Shown: in pieces, positions 12,344-24,552 of the stretch
How positions within the stretch are numbered: the stretch's first letter is position 1
How the letters are laid out: each line of letters starts with the position of its first letter
Assembly (NCBI GenBank): GCA_036245805.1
Contig: BTRK01000005.1
Location: forward strand, 9,424,001-9,488,000
Reading direction: 5' to 3'
Length of the DNA stretch: 64,000 nt
Source of the DNA: Pristionchus mayeri
Taxonomy: Eukaryota; Nematoda; Chromadorea; Rhabditida; Neodiplogasteridae
Notes under the pieces: generated by a model
What the model was told of the DNA's origin: nothing
Seen by the model: the letters and a program-made list of their open reading frames with translations, nothing else
Database searches by the model: none
Translations under genes and position numbers: made by a program

Positions 12344-12639
12344 TTAGCCTTTATCTGCAGCGAATATGAGGGCAGCCGATTCGATGCTTTTATTTCCGGC
12401 TTTTCGACTCCTTCTCGCCACTCAGTAGCAACTGCTCCATCTATATTGCAGCACGATTCCACTATTCGAAATCACTGCTCTCTGCTAGTATGTACCTAAG
12501 GAGGAAGTTAAAATATTCCCATTTTGATAACAATTTTCTGAGATTTCTGAAATTGTGCAGCTAGAATAATTAGTTCACACTCCTTTCTGTTTCCTTGATC
12601 ACGCGCACTTGTTGATTTCAGCGACAGTCCAAGGCTTGG

Positions 12640-13675
12640 AACTTCTATGAGCCCGTTTGTGTAATAATCGGACAATTCTGAGGAGATTTGGCATTGGTCA
12701 AAAATGTTCAAATCTCTGGAACTTTGAGAATTGGGGTAATCTGACCCGCTGAAGACGATAGGCGTATTCGTTTTGATCAAATATTGATTGTTGGCTCCAG
12801 ACGGCGTGACGTCGAAACGAGCCAATTTCACATATCTGGATTATGGATATCGCTAAAATTAAGGCAATATACATTCTGGGGCAGAATTAGACGGTGATCA
12901 CGCCTGTTCAACTCATTTTGTATGAAAAAATAACACTAATTAGTAAAATACAACTTTTTTGTACGGGCAAAGTATTCGGGACCACGACCATTCTCATCGC
13001 CTTGACGAGAGGAATCCAAAAATGTCTTCAAATGTGAGAAAAAGCGTCGCCGAAAGATTTTTGGTGTGAAATAGTGAACTGTTTTGTGTGCAAAATCAGT
13101 GATACCGTTAGATTGTGTGCGATAGACAAGGGGAAGAACAGAGAGTGCAGACAGAGAGAGGAAGGGAAGAGGTCACGAGACAGAGAGACTCGGGTAGATC
13201 AAAGGACGATTCGATGGAGTCGCTGCCTCCACTCACACAATACGCTTACTATTTAACACCAAAAATCTTTCTGCGACGCTTTTTCTCATATTTGAAGACA
13301 TTTTTGGATTCATCTCGTCAAGGCGGCCAGAATGGTGCTGGTCTCCCCGAATACTTTGCACGTACAAAAAAGTTGTATTTTACTAATTAGTGTTAATTTT
13401 TCATAAAAAATGAGTTGGACAGGCGTGATCACCGTCCAATTCTGCCCCGGAATATTTATTGCATTAATTTTCGCAATATCCAGAATCCAGATATGTGAAA
13501 TTGGATAATTTCGACGTCACGCCGTCTGGAGCGAACAATAAATATTTGATCAAAATGAATACGCCCATCGTCCTGAGCGGATCAGGTTACCCCAATTCAC
13601 AAAGTTCCAGAGATTTTACTTTTTTAGCTCGTGCCAACAATTGTCCGATTCTTACGCAAACGGGCTCCTGTGTTT
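12640..13675. repeat. Foldback element 3 (~1.0 kb)
   Basis: Long inverted arms of about 450 bp meet near 13160. Examples: CAGACGGCGTGACGTCGAAA near 12799 against its counterpart near 13520, and AATGTCTTCAAATGTGAGAA near 13021 against its counterpart near 13300. Outer arm similarity extends to the CCCGTTTG segment near 12650 and about 13670. Arms differ by scattered substitutions, so it is not a very recent copy. The loop (about 13075-13245) contains a short GA-rich tract. Confidence 0.88.
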
Positions 13676-14424
13676 ACAAATTCAACTTCGATGGCTTTCG
13701 CTAATGATTGCAGAATCTTGAAGTGTTGATCAATTGAGAAAATAAATCAAGTGTCGCCCATTCTTACGGCGTAGTGAACACTCACTCGATTAGAGGTATC
13801 GTTATCCGAAGTGACACAAATGCCACTTGGGGTTTTTTAACATACGCGCAAAGTTCCTTAAGAGCGCAAGTTCGTGGCTAATTCTTTTATGTTTCACTTG
13901 CTTTACCTCTTTCTCGAAGTAAACTGAATACAGGTTCCCATTGCGAGCGTTAGCTTCGCGTTGTGGGAATAGCTATCATTAATGTGTTTTCCCTCCTTCA
14001 AGTATTTGAAATAACATCACCGATGATGGCACCGAAGTTTAGAAAATGGGGTTTTCTTGTCCTTATTTTTGACTGAGGAGTACATTTATTTCATATATCA
14101 GGTTAATTATGGTAATATAGAACGAGGGCAGTGCGAGTAGAACGCAGTCAGCAATTAATTCAACGATTATCGTATGATATGTTTTGTGAATACATCAAAT
14201 AGTGTCCGTCGGATTTGAAGATGTCTCCTTATCGATAATTGAGATTCTTTGTATACGGTATGAAGAGAGCCAATCGACGAGCCTTAACGGAAAATAAGGC
14301 ATATCTATTTTGTGTATTTCTCTTTTACGAACGTTTTACCGTATGTATTGTTATAGCATAGATCGGTATTAGATTGACTCCCTACATACAATATATTTCA
14401 AGAGACAAAACATAATTGGCTCAC
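13676..14424. other. Spacer, nothing recognised
   Basis: AT-rich sequence without a convincing exon, repeat or palindrome that I can see. Its right edge abuts the F-box-like remnant. Confidence 0.4.
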
Positions 14425-14905
14425 TTTTTCCTCTCAAACGAATCTTCAAATTCAGTATTGTAAATTTTCAATGTTAGAAACACAGAAGAACTATTCCATC
14501 TATCGCAGTGGATCAAAAACGAATCATCTATCAGAACCTGTAAGCATCTGATCTCGAATATCCACAATTTAAATATCTCGATTCTTGTTTTTGAATCAAT
14601 TGTTCAATAAAAAAAATTCCCTCACATTTATTTTGAATCTTTGTCGCAGTGATTGAATCGCGTTATAAACGGAATGGGGAATTGGATTGCATTTCGTGGC
14701 CAATTCACTTAAAACTCAATCTCATCCCACTAAAAATTGTGCAGTAGTACTATTTTGCAGTGCAAGAGCCAAATTGCTATCTACCTTAGTTTTACAAGTA
14801 GAAACTCCGAGTAGCTCTCCAGTTTCCGAAATATGGAAGGTTTTGTTAACCTTATTATGAAAGTGCGTTGATTGCTTTGCAATGAGCAAGTGCTTTGCAG
14901 AGTTC
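14425..14905 (-). pseudogene. F-box-type gene remnant (3' exons only)
   Basis: Three minus-strand exons match exons 4-6 of the gene at 5212-6505. 14785-14905 reads AKHLLIAKQSTHFHNK and then SETGELLG. An exon ending at 14626 reads IPHSVYNAIQSLRQRFKIN. 14425-14537 reads VLIDDSFLIHCDRWNSS and ends in the same phase before a GT donor as its homologue. The F-box exons are absent. It lies directly beside a cln-3 remnant, the same neighbour relation as at 57568-58234, so F-box and cln-3 segments were duplicated together. Confidence 0.6.
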
Positions 14906-15123
14906 TGGAACATATTTGGTAACAAGTTCACACTTTGAGTTGGCTTAATTCGTATCCACTATAGCTACTGCAACTCACTTGAGACAGACGTATGACTCTG
15001 TATGTCGTCGACTTCTCAACTTGATTCGTGAGCTATTCACGAAGAAGTTGATCCTTTGACTGACTGACGAGACGGATTGAGTTCCATAACAAAATAAAAC
15101 AAAATATTGAAAATATTTCTCAC

Positions 15124-16185
15124 CTGCGGCGAAGTGTGGCAGCAGACTTGTTCTTACTGCTGCAGCTGTTAGGAATCCCGAATTTAGCAGCTGGAATGAG
15201 GAAAATATTTATCATATTATCGATCGCCCTCTCTAATCATCCGCACATTACGCATCATCGATTGCACGAGTATTTGATCCATTGTATCGCTTGACAGGTG
15301 AACGTTTTTTACCGTATTCCAGCAATCGATTGTCTAAAATTCTACCGTACCTGCAATCCAGCCAGGAAGCTAACTGCAGGCATCCATGGCACGATCCATC
15401 GCAGCTCCAACTGCAAATGGGAGATTACGGTATTGACTAAATATGACGATGTATTAGTCGAATGATTATCTCCAATTGATGAAAGTATTTCAGTTTTCAT
15501 ATTGCGGCGATTTATTTGTAGGTTTTTACCAACAATCCAAGAGACATCATTGAAAACGGTGTCAACAGCAGTGTAAGATCATTCAGTGAAACACAGCTTT
15601 CACATGTTGAAATTCCTAGTGATTCGCATAACACATATATGTATTCTGAAAGTACGCTAACATCATCTTTGAGTGGTGGTACTGTGAAACATGACTGTCG
15701 CGTACAGATTTATGAAAAGTACCCGTATCATTTATTTTAATTAAAGTGGTGGAGAGATTTTTAAAATAATTCCCCACTCCACCCCCCCCCCCCCATTTAT
15801 TGATTGATGACGTACTCTGCGATGTAAACCAGTGCCATCGAAGAGCGACTGTAAACAGTAAACGGGATGTATTTTGTTGTTATTCGCTTTGTCATTTTTT
15901 TGAAAGACATGGACGATCTACGACTGTACCAATGCATGCACGACGCATGTTGTAATATAAGCGCAGTCTCAATCCCCCTAGTAAAAAAGGAATTTGATCA
16001 GGGTCATTCGAAACCCTTATTATCAAGTAAAATCTCTGATTTGTCTAAAAATTATTGAATTTCGAGTTAACTTTTGTCAGTATTCAAAAAATAGAAATAC
16101 AATAACGTTCACACCTTGACAGCCCTTAACTTCTTCTCTCCACTCAGCGCTTTGAAGTCGAACGAGGTCATGGGAGTGTCTGCAG
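15124..16185 (-). pseudogene. Decayed cln-3 copy (remnants of exons 10-14)
   Basis: 15124-15190 equals exon 14 of cln-3 (67 nt, LLNSGFL...LLPHF) with intact splice sites. 15354-15403 fuses the first codons of exon 12 to the end of exon 13 (IVPWMPAV), an internal deletion. A fragment near 15797-15838 is exon 11 (YVINQ side) with a stop directly after, and 16118-16180 is exon 10 (DTPMTSFDFKAL). Traces of exon 9 follow near 17836-17880, beyond a MITE. A run of about 15 C lies near 15780. It cannot make a battenin protein. Confidence 0.8.
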
Positions 16186-16578
16186 AGGTAAAAAAATCAT
16201 AGCTAAACTAATTTATGGTTTTACTGTTCTGGCGCAATTTGCACAGCATATTTCACATGTTTTTTCTTCTAAAAAATAACATCGGAATATCGAAAACAGT
16301 GCGGGGAAAAATATGACTCGGCGCTCGGTTGTTTTGTTACCATGTCATGAATTAACACCAGATTCCCCACCGATTCTATGCCAATACCGGATCGATATAA
16401 AATCAACTATATTTGGGAACGTAGTACTGGTAATTCATGCTCATTCCTGCTTCACTGATTACAAATTTGAATGTCAGCATTGTTATTTCAATTGTATGAG
16501 CTTATTCTGCGAAAAAAAACTTAGGTGAATGTGAACAGAAGATCCAGGCGAACTCGCGCATCAGCATAACCAGAAATA

Positions 16579-17474
16579 TTAGGTTGGTAAGAAAGTTCTG
16601 TCGCGTACTATTTTTCCATTTTTTTCTTGACTGAATAACTTGTCTGGAAATCCAATTTAACATAAGTTGAAGTGATGTAAGTAGTATACATCAGCAGGTT
16701 TAAGTCGATTCTATTTCACATATAGCGAGAAAATAAATAAAATCTCAAAAATTCGGAAAATTACGACTTTATGGTACTATTTTTTTGAACTCAGCCGTTT
16801 GAATAAGAGCGGTCAATTGCTTCTACTACTTTGAAGGGTGATAACACTAGAGTTGTGCATTCATAATATCACATAACATCCGGCATTCGATATGTGTGGA
16901 AAGCTGTAGATTGCAAAACATGATGATTTCAAATAACAATTTTCGGTATCATCGTTTGAAAAACTGTAGCTTACGAACAGTTAGGTGCGCCACTTTCCAA
17001 TTTAAGGTAAACAGTAATAATGCCGAGTACTTCACTACTCACTACAATTGAGCTTACTGGGTCAATCGCTAAATCTTCAGGGATGAGAAATGCTTATCAA
17101 CAAAATTCAATTCAGTGAAATTTTCAGAATTGGCGATGATCCCAAGTTGGCATAATGCGGCATTCTTATTGCTATGCAATAAAAAACATGCCCACTCGTT
17201 GCACTTTACAATGGCATGTTAGTAATGCCCATATCACATTTCTTCTTTCAACCATGAGCAAATAATAAATATGGTTTGTCATCAATTTGGTGAATTTGAT
17301 AGTTGACTGTGCCAGAATTAGTGATTGGAGAAAACTGTGATAACGTTTTCTCGAAAGAGTAACCAAGCACTATTAGATAACTGAAGATCGTATGAAGATT
17401 GATCAACTTTGAAGGGAAGTATAAACCAAAATGTAAAATACTTGAAACGCGACAGAACTTTCTTACCAACCTAA
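16579..17474. mobile_element. Non-autonomous mariner-like element (896 bp)
   Basis: Ends are TTAGGTTGGTAAGAAAGTTC and its complement, with ACTTTCTTACCAACCTAA at the right. TA lies at both junctions (16577-16578 and 17475-17476). The paralogous stretch at about 27560-27600 reads straight across the site (CAGAAATACGTACAATAG) without the element, so this is a proven insertion. No transposase frame is visible; the TTAGGTTGG end places it with mariner-type transposons. Confidence 0.88.
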
Positions 17475-17835
17475 TATGTACCAGAATTTCGATAGCAATG
17501 AATTGTACACATCCCGTGCTATCAAACCAAACTATAGTGAATAAGGACTGTACGCTTCATGTTCGACAATCACACCATATGTATCCTAGTTTTGCAATCA
17601 ATGCTTGTCACCGAAGTAAATTACTAATCGCAGGAGCTCAATCAACTCGAATTGGCCTATTAGTATTCAAACGAAGCTATCAATAACTGACAATGATAGC
17701 TGTTATAAAAGTGTTCATAGCCACAACCTTCATTCCTCCTACCCTCTTCTGGGATAAAACGTTTCAGGATGTTCACGATAGTCCATCACATAATAAGTCA
17801 CCTCTCCTTCCCACTCGTCACTTCTTTTCCACTAT

Positions 17836-18061
17836 CTGCTCGTCATCACTAATGTGCAAGAGCGGCTGAACTTAAATATTTTATAACGCTTTCGCCTACA
17901 ATATTGGATACGAGTTTCGTCAATATCCTACATGAGATTCGTGAAACGCAAAACGGATTGCCTTTAAATTGTGACACTCGAAACGTCATCACTATTGTGC
18001 ATAGAGATCGATAGAGCGTTAAAATTGTTCGGAAATGGTTTAATGTGGAAATCCCAGGGGG
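17836..18061 (-). pseudogene. Trace of cln-3 exon 9 and adjoining intron
   Basis: The stretch with CTGCTCGTCATCACTAATGT is a damaged copy of the acidic exon 9 of cln-3 (LLHDSDDDE side). It lacks a usable reading frame. It continues the remnant series from 15124 and corresponds to the similar trace near 27830. Confidence 0.45.
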
Positions 18062-18600
18062 AGTTATTTATCGACGCTAGGGCCCAGAAGTACAAGTTTG
18101 TAAAAAAACTGTACGATTCTGGACAGAGCGCCCTCATGGGTGTGAGCTTGAGGTTAAGATGAAGGTATGGAACTCGAAATTCCCAGGTGGTGAAATTTGA
18201 TTTTGACTGCCAGAAACGTCTCACAAGTTGAATTGTAGGGCGCTCTCAATCTTTATCATAAGTCGACAGTGTGTTCAATTCGGTTCCTTATGTCACCGTA
18301 GTCCACCTGGGACTGATCAACTCAAAAATGGAAAAATTAATCAGAGAAACCAATTAGCCACTCAATAAGGATGAAATTCCGATCCAAACAAGGCGCGTTG
18401 CGCGTAATTCTCACAATTGTTTGCAAAATAAAGTTTCCGGCATGATAAGGGATCCAATTTCTCGACGCTATGGGTCAGAAGCACAGATTTAAGGAAAGCT
18501 GTACGATTCTGTCCAAAGCGCCATCCAGGGTGTATCAAGAGGGTCCTGATGTGAGCGTGGAACCCTAAATTACCAGGTGTCCATGGGCTAGCTACATCGA
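18062..18600 (+). repeat. Structured repeat family, two copies
   Basis: Copies start at about 18066 and 18453 with TCGACGCTA. Each has a hairpin (AGAAGTACAAG or AGAAGCACAG pairing with CTGTACGATTCT) and then the box GGAAC...CCAGGTG. The block is nearly identical to 28090-28620, including the spacer between the two copies. See the finding on this family. It is not coding: open frames in different copies are in different phases. Confidence 0.85.
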
Positions 18601-19588
18601 CATATGAGGTCATTCGCGATAGATTCAACAACAAGCAACGATGCCTCAGCACAGCCCAAAAACCAAACACATGAAAACACGTTTCCTGGGGTAGTTTTTG
18701 ATGCTGAACATCGTGGTCTAGTTCATTATGCATGATTCCTTCATTGAAGATCGGTGTGGTGCCATGTCAATTTCGACCAAACCTGCCTTTTCGCATCTTG
18801 CTCGCTTGAAATGCACGATGGGAGCTCGATATCTCGCGCACCCGAGCAGAATTTCACGGAGAATCTAACCTTCTAATCGTTTATGCATGAGTTTTCCTTG
18901 TTCGCGAGAAAAATCGACTTTTTGACTCGTTGAAGTGTGCGCGACGTGACATACATCATTCGAACCGCCTTTTCATGCTGATTCTATTGCTCTATTTATT
19001 AAGGGATCCGAGGTCGGCGAATCTCACGGTGGCAAATTTAGCGATTTTTTGGTGCATTTCACTGTGCATTTGAGAAATGATAGGGCGAGAAATTACTCTT
19101 CCTCTCATTCCTCGCCATCTCATTCTTAATTTGCACTGTAAAATGCACCAAAAAATCCCTAAATATGACGCCGTGAGCTTCGCCGACCTCGGATCCCTTA
19201 ATAAATAGAGCAATATATTCATCATGAAAACGCGGTTCTAATGATGTATGTCACGTCGCGCACACTTCAACGAGTCAAAAAGTCGATTTTTCTCGCGAAC
19301 AAGGAATACTCATGCAAAACCGATTAGAAGGTTCGATTCTCCGTGAAATTCTGCTCGGGTACGCGAGATATCGAGCTCCCATCGCGCATTTCAAGCGAGC
19401 AAGATGCGAAAAGGCAGGTTTGGTCGAAATTGACATGACACCACACCGATCTTCAATGAACGAGTCATGCATAATGAACTAGACCACGATGTTCCCCATC
19501 AAAAACTACCCCAGGAAACGTGTTTTCATGTGTTTGGTTTTTGGGCTGTGCTGAGGCTTTGTTGAATCTATCGCGGCCGGCCTCATAT
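18600..19588. repeat. Foldback element 4 (~1 kb), inserted in cln-3 flank copy
   Basis: Near-perfect inverted arms of about 480 bp are centred near 19100. For example GTTTCCTGGGGTAGTTTTTG at 18683 is answered by its complement at about 19495, and GGATCCGAGGTCGGCGAATC at 19004 by the complement near 19190. The paralogous flank at about 28615-28640 (GGGCTAGCTACTCATAGAGC) runs through without it, so it is an insertion. The arms contain GC-containing segments unlike the AT-rich flank. Confidence 0.88.
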
Positions 19589-20052
19589 CGCATGCAATTC
19601 AAAGAAAAGAGGTGAATGTTTCAAATTTTTGCAATATGAAGTCAAATGTGCAAGATGCATTAAAGGAGGAGTAAATGCAAACGCGCGCCCGGTTGGAATA
19701 CGCTTCACTTAGGGACGCACTCTCCTCAAGTCGCGTGCTATCTCGCCTCCTTCCCTGAGCTTTCCCTGATCTGGCTCCCAGCCAACTAGCTATAACTCTG
19801 TTCGGAATGGAGATATCAATGTGAAAATTTCGGAGCTTCTTATCGTTGTGGAACTCTAGGCCGTGTATATGATAAATATACAAATTGAATTTAGAGTTTA
19901 CTCCTCCTTTAAGAGACCGTCCACGAGAGAACGGGGCAACTGGACAGGGGCCACGGTTGGTCAAAAAATGAATAAATCCAATACTTTTTTTCTTGAGGTG
20001 ACCATCCAAAGTTAGGTCCTTTGTAAATTCTCGTTTCATCGTTTGTTTTGTA
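19589..20052. other. Copy of cln-3 downstream flank, with an inversion junction
   Basis: The first 90 bases (AGGTGAATGTTTCAAATTTT) match the cln-3 3' flank at about 28650 in the same orientation. The last 30 (TTTCATCGTTTGTTTTGTA) match 63200, the opposite orientation. An inverted junction therefore lies inside this stretch. No gene is seen; a reading frame of 155 codons on the minus strand looks accidental. Confidence 0.55.
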
Positions 20053-21691
20053 TTAGGTTGGTCCATAAGTCTTTTCCCTTTTGAAGTGTACAGTTCGATT
20101 TCATCTAGAATTGCTCCAGTAAAAGATAATTGCCTATCTCCAAGGCATTATATAATGGTACGCTCGAACTTCATTTTCATTCATTAGAATTACATCATAG
20201 CTTTAGAGTTTCCCAAAAACTGAGGTTTGTTTCCAAATATATTTTCGTTGAAATTTTCCATTTTGTTTGATCAGCTGTGATTCAGCTGAGAAATATTGCG
20301 GTACCATTTCTTTTGCATGAATGGAAAGCCCGTTAGGTGCTCTTTCTAAAAGTGTGTAGGAACATGTGCTTACTTTGAGGAATTCCGAAATACAGGCCTT
20401 CAAATCCCAACATGAGTGATTCAATGCTGCTCAAACGATCGGAACTCTGATCCAAAGATCTAATATAATGGGCTCTATGTAGGGGCGCTAAATTCAATCA
20501 CTATTGGGGCACATTATCATAAAACGATTTAAGCTCAGGTCTCATTCGCCTGTCAATGCAACAATATTTTTTTAAAATCTTCAAACGGCAAAAATAGTCA
20601 AAAAATTCAATTTCTGCACTGTTCAAAAAGGTCCAATCTACTGATGAAAGAGGCATTTCCGAATTTTGTCTTTTTAATATATGGTAGATGAAAGGTAGGT
20701 TGTGCGTTCAACCTTAAAATATCGAATAATCTATCGATGCTGAAAACAAAGATGCTTCGAAATTGGGCATTTCCATAACCAAATATTCATGTTGTAACAT
20801 TAAGTGATATGGATTTTGAGATGACTATTGCTACATCCACCAAAACGAGAATATAAACTCAATATAAATGTAACTTCATGTACAGTCCGGTCAGATCCCT
20901 ACATGAAAACGGGACACCCCGGGTGTCCCCGGGTGTCCCCCCGTGTCCCCCCGCCATTTTTCGGCTCGGGCAGAGAAAACTAATTCGAATTTTCGGTTTT
21001 CAGACGCAGGGGGTCCTTCCCGATCGATTGGCATACAATTCATAAATTCATAAATTTGCTATTTATCGTAATTTAATTTTGAAACTAAAGATAATTAATT
21101 TGACACACCCGGAACTACAGTAGTTAATTTGATATTCACCGGTCCGGCTCTGAGACTCGATTTCTGCGAGCTTGCAGTTTGCTGCCACGTTTTCGTTCGT
21201 TTTTGCTTTCAAATTAGCTAATTTTGTATTTCAAAACCTTCGCCTGATTGAATACGTTGATTCTAGAGCGGTTACAGCCTCTCGTCGATTATCGGTAGCC
21301 CTGTTTTGGAAATGCTTGATTTTCTGCTCATTTTCTATGGATTCTAGTCACTTTTCCTTCGATTTTAGAGCTTCTTTTGTTATAAATTTAGGCTTATTAT
21401 TGTTTCTGCAGGTCGCCCTTACTGCGACACGCCCCTGGAGTCTGGGGCGTCATGAGCGACTCTTCTCTGCTAGTCAGGTCCGACTTTTTTCCATTTTCTT
21501 TTCTATTTTCTATGCGGTGTCGGCTTGTGGTTTCCCTTTTTAAGGACCTCTGCTTGCATCACAAGGGAAGGAACAAGAATTTATATACAACGATGCATCA
21601 ACGGAAACTTCTTAACGGTCAGGTATTTTTGTATTTACAAAGTGATGGGGTAAACTTCTGAATTAGGCTAGTATCAACAACAAATTAATAG

Positions 21692-23074
21692 CTACTGGAG
21701 GTTATGATCTTTCCATTTATCAACAATGGGGCCTCCACCGCACCCATAAACTAACTGAACATTCTCTTTTACGTGATTAATATATTTGATGCATTTCTCC
21801 TTAGTCAGTTGGAACTCCCAGTTGTGAAGGATGGCTTCCTTTAGCTCCTCTAGAGTAGTTGGCTTGCGGTTGATTCGAATCCACTCCTTCATGTCCCTCC
21901 ATACAAACTCGATTGGGTTTATGTCGGGGAGGAAGGAGGCCACGGGGACACGGTGACTCCCCACTCATCCATTTTCTTCATGGTCGATCGGGCGGTGTGC
22001 GCCGAAGCGCCATCCTGCTGGAAGATGGCTGCACCACGACCGATCCATCCATCGAGGAAGGGAAGAAGGTATTCCTCGAGAATTCCTTGATACGCCTCTG
22101 CTCCGAGAGTCTCTCCTTGATTTAGGAAACAAAGCGGTCCATGACCATCGAACGTAATTGCGGCCCAAACTTGGACCTGAACGACAACCTTGCTTTTGTC
22201 ATGAGAACTAAAATACCTTAACTGGGAATTTGTTGGTCATCTGAAATCGGTCCTTATCGTAGTCACTTTCAACAGTGACCCATCCTGCGTTACCGCCTAG
22301 CTGAACGATAGACTCATCCGACCAAACCTGAAGTCACCGAGTCAATTCTCAACCATTGCTAATTATTTATTACCCAATGTTGAAACGTTTCTTCATTATG
22401 CACCAGATCAAAAACGAAATTAAATCTCTTCATCCTTTGGGTTGGATTGATAAACGGAGCCTTGCTGAAATAGCTCACTTAAATTGCGTAGAATATTTAT
22501 AAAACGCACATGATAGGAACAGTTTTAAGATGCATCATTTTTTTCAGTTCTCGGACGATTCCTCTCTTCACGGCGACGCCGAATCGAGAAGATAGAAGGG
22601 AGACAATCTATTTGAGTCATTTATTTGTGTTGCGAGCCACTATTTTCTGTTGAAATAGTCCGATATCTTGAATAATTTACTCTTTTTTCACTTGTTCAAG
22701 ATACTTCTTTCGAGAAAATAGTGGCTTAATCTTTGCGAATTGTAAAATATTTCCACCATTTGTTCGGAGCGCCTCTTGTCCTCCATGTACAATGTTTTGA
22801 CCATTACTCCAACATCTTGTGTTGTGTCTCCGAGAACGTAGGAACTGTTTAGCAAAAGTTTTAGGTAATAGTGATCGTGTAGGAACTAAATTGTGTACCT
22901 ATACTTTTTCTCCGCAATTGTCTTCTCGAGCTCCTTGTAGTATCTTAGCACGGATGGATAAGACACATTAATTTTCTTCACATTTCTCAAATGGATAAAG
23001 GCTTGATGTGCGGATTGGCCTAGATTTTTCTGCAGTCGAAGCTCTACCTGAGCATGCTCAGAGAGTCGAGTCAT
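21692..23074 (-). pseudogene. Tc1-family (DD34E) transposase, frameshifted
   Basis: Exons recognised on the minus strand: an N-terminal exon beginning at 23074 (MTRLSEHAQVELRLQKNL); a helix-turn-helix-like piece near 22494-22600 (SSRFGVAVKRGIVRELKK); 22374-22464 (KAPFINPTQRMKRFNF); and 22327 down to 21692. The last holds VWSDESI, then QQDGASAHTA and SSPDINPIEFVW, with 34 residues between the second D and the E, the Tc1 signature. Near 22216-22220 the frame shifts by one base between FPVK and YFSSHDKSK, so this copy looks inactive unless an unusual splice corrects it. The region 22620-22890 could not be assigned. The protein would mobilise the enclosing 4.1-kb element. Confidence 0.82.
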
Positions 23075-23329
23075 CTGAAAGTGAATAAAGCAAGTGAAAA
23101 TAGGGAAAACGGATTACCGTCACGGTGCGATGGCTGCGATGAAAATCAATGAAAATATAAAGAGAACAAAAGCATGGGATGCTACGCACTTATTCCGCAG
23201 ATATTTCACAATTCAGACCACACACGGTGCAGTTTTTTATTTTGTTCAAATGTATTTTGCACAATTCGATCATGGTTGTTGTGAATCTGTTGCTCTTATT
23301 CCCGTTGATGTATTCCTTTATTCATCAGA

Positions 23330-24552
23330 TGGCATTCGTGTTGGGTAAATGTCTCACTGTCGAGAGATTCGACATCTTTCCATCGAGAATGGTCACAAAG
23401 GGAAAGAAGAGGATGGAAGAGATCGTCACATACAGAATGGATGGGGGAGTGGAAGTGGAGAGAGTCATCTACCACATGGGAACAAAAGGGCAATGTAGAG
23501 CAGCCATGAAGAGAATCACCAATCGTTAGTTTGATCCAACCTCGATTAATCTTCCGGAATTTAGTTGCTGGAAATGAAGACGAAGAGCAGGATGAGGGTG
23601 ACATTGACATGGAGATGGAGCAGATCGAGGAATACATGAAGATGGGAAGGGGAATGAGAGAGAAAAGTAAAGTCCACAGGAACATACCAACGGTGTTGCT
23701 TGCTCATAGGAGCACCATTCGAGCTGAGAGTGAAGGAAGAGCCATTGGACGAACAATCTTCGAGCAAGGCCACCGCTCGCATTCCTACTCGTCCCAGTAT
23801 TTTAGACTTCTACTCATAAATATCCGCTTACAGAGGGAATTCTAGATAAAAAGACTATCGCATCCAATAGGAGGAATAGTGTGCCCCCTATGAAATTATC
23901 GGCACCAGCCCTTCCTACTCCAATCACACAACAGAGGTGAATCGGAAACAGTTAAGATAATTAATAAAAATAGCGTTTTATCCGCACCATAGTACAACAC
24001 AATCGATTGTAGAAAGGGATTCCTCCCTCACTTCTCCTCTCCTCTCTCTGTGGTCTCTCCGATCGTGCAGCCAACTACAATTCCTTCCGCTTCGCATATT
24101 GAGGTTTATAAACCAATGAATAAGTTCAGGATATAAATTTAGCTACGGGATTTGCTCAATAAAGTGATCAAGAAACAGGAGGACCAGGATCAATTGATGA
24201 AGACTATCTATGATAATATGGCAGTGAAGACACCGTCTTCATGTAAGTAATCGTTTTAGAATCCAGATTCATATGAATTGTAAAAGCTATCAAAACTATA
24301 GACAACGGACCTGAGTTCATGGCAGCAGAGGAAGTCAATCAATTGGCTGAGTCCAATCCCTCTGATTCCTCCTTCATTCGTGTCCTACTTGATACCGTTT
24401 GCCTTCCGAGTGAGACTGGAAAGAAGGTGCAAGAAAGGGATCGCATGAGGACTCGATTCGCTCAAGAAGTCGGCAGATTTGTCTTTGCCAAAAGATTTGT
24501 CAAAAGAAGCTCTAAAATCGAAGGAAAAGTGACTAGAATCCATAGAAAATGA
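23330..24552 (+). CDS. Passenger gene of unknown function inside Tc1-like element
   Basis: Candidate exons: 23330-23525 (starts MAFVLGKCLTVERFDIFPSR), 23564 to about 23830 (acidic, EDEEQDEGDIDMEMEQIEEY), 23834-23936, 24143-24241 (LRDLLNKVIKKQEDQDQLMK, helical and charged) and 24300-24552 (GPEFMAAEEVNQLAESNPSD, then FIRVLLDTV). Junctions 1-2 and 4-5 are in phase; those of exons 2-3 and 3-4 I could not reconcile, so an exon may be missing or the gene broken. I recognise no domain with confidence; the last exon faintly recalls BEN-type helices, which I do not claim. It sits between the transposon's inverted arms, opposite to the transposase, and its stop lies within the right arm. It may be a captured host gene or a transposon accessory protein. 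Confidence 0.45.

Noticed and set aside
12223..12499. Overlapping 79- and 82-codon frames
   Set aside because: They lie in the arm of foldback element 2, and the same residues appear from the other arm near 11520-11596; no gene structure.
19599..20066. 155-codon minus-strand frame
   Set aside because: It spans an inversion junction of cln-3 flank DNA, shows no domain, and its paralogous sequence is non-coding.
24300..24552. BEN-domain assignment for the last exon of the Tc1-like passenger gene
   Set aside because: The resemblance (FIRVLLDTV region) is too short and too weak to name by eye; an HMM search is needed.
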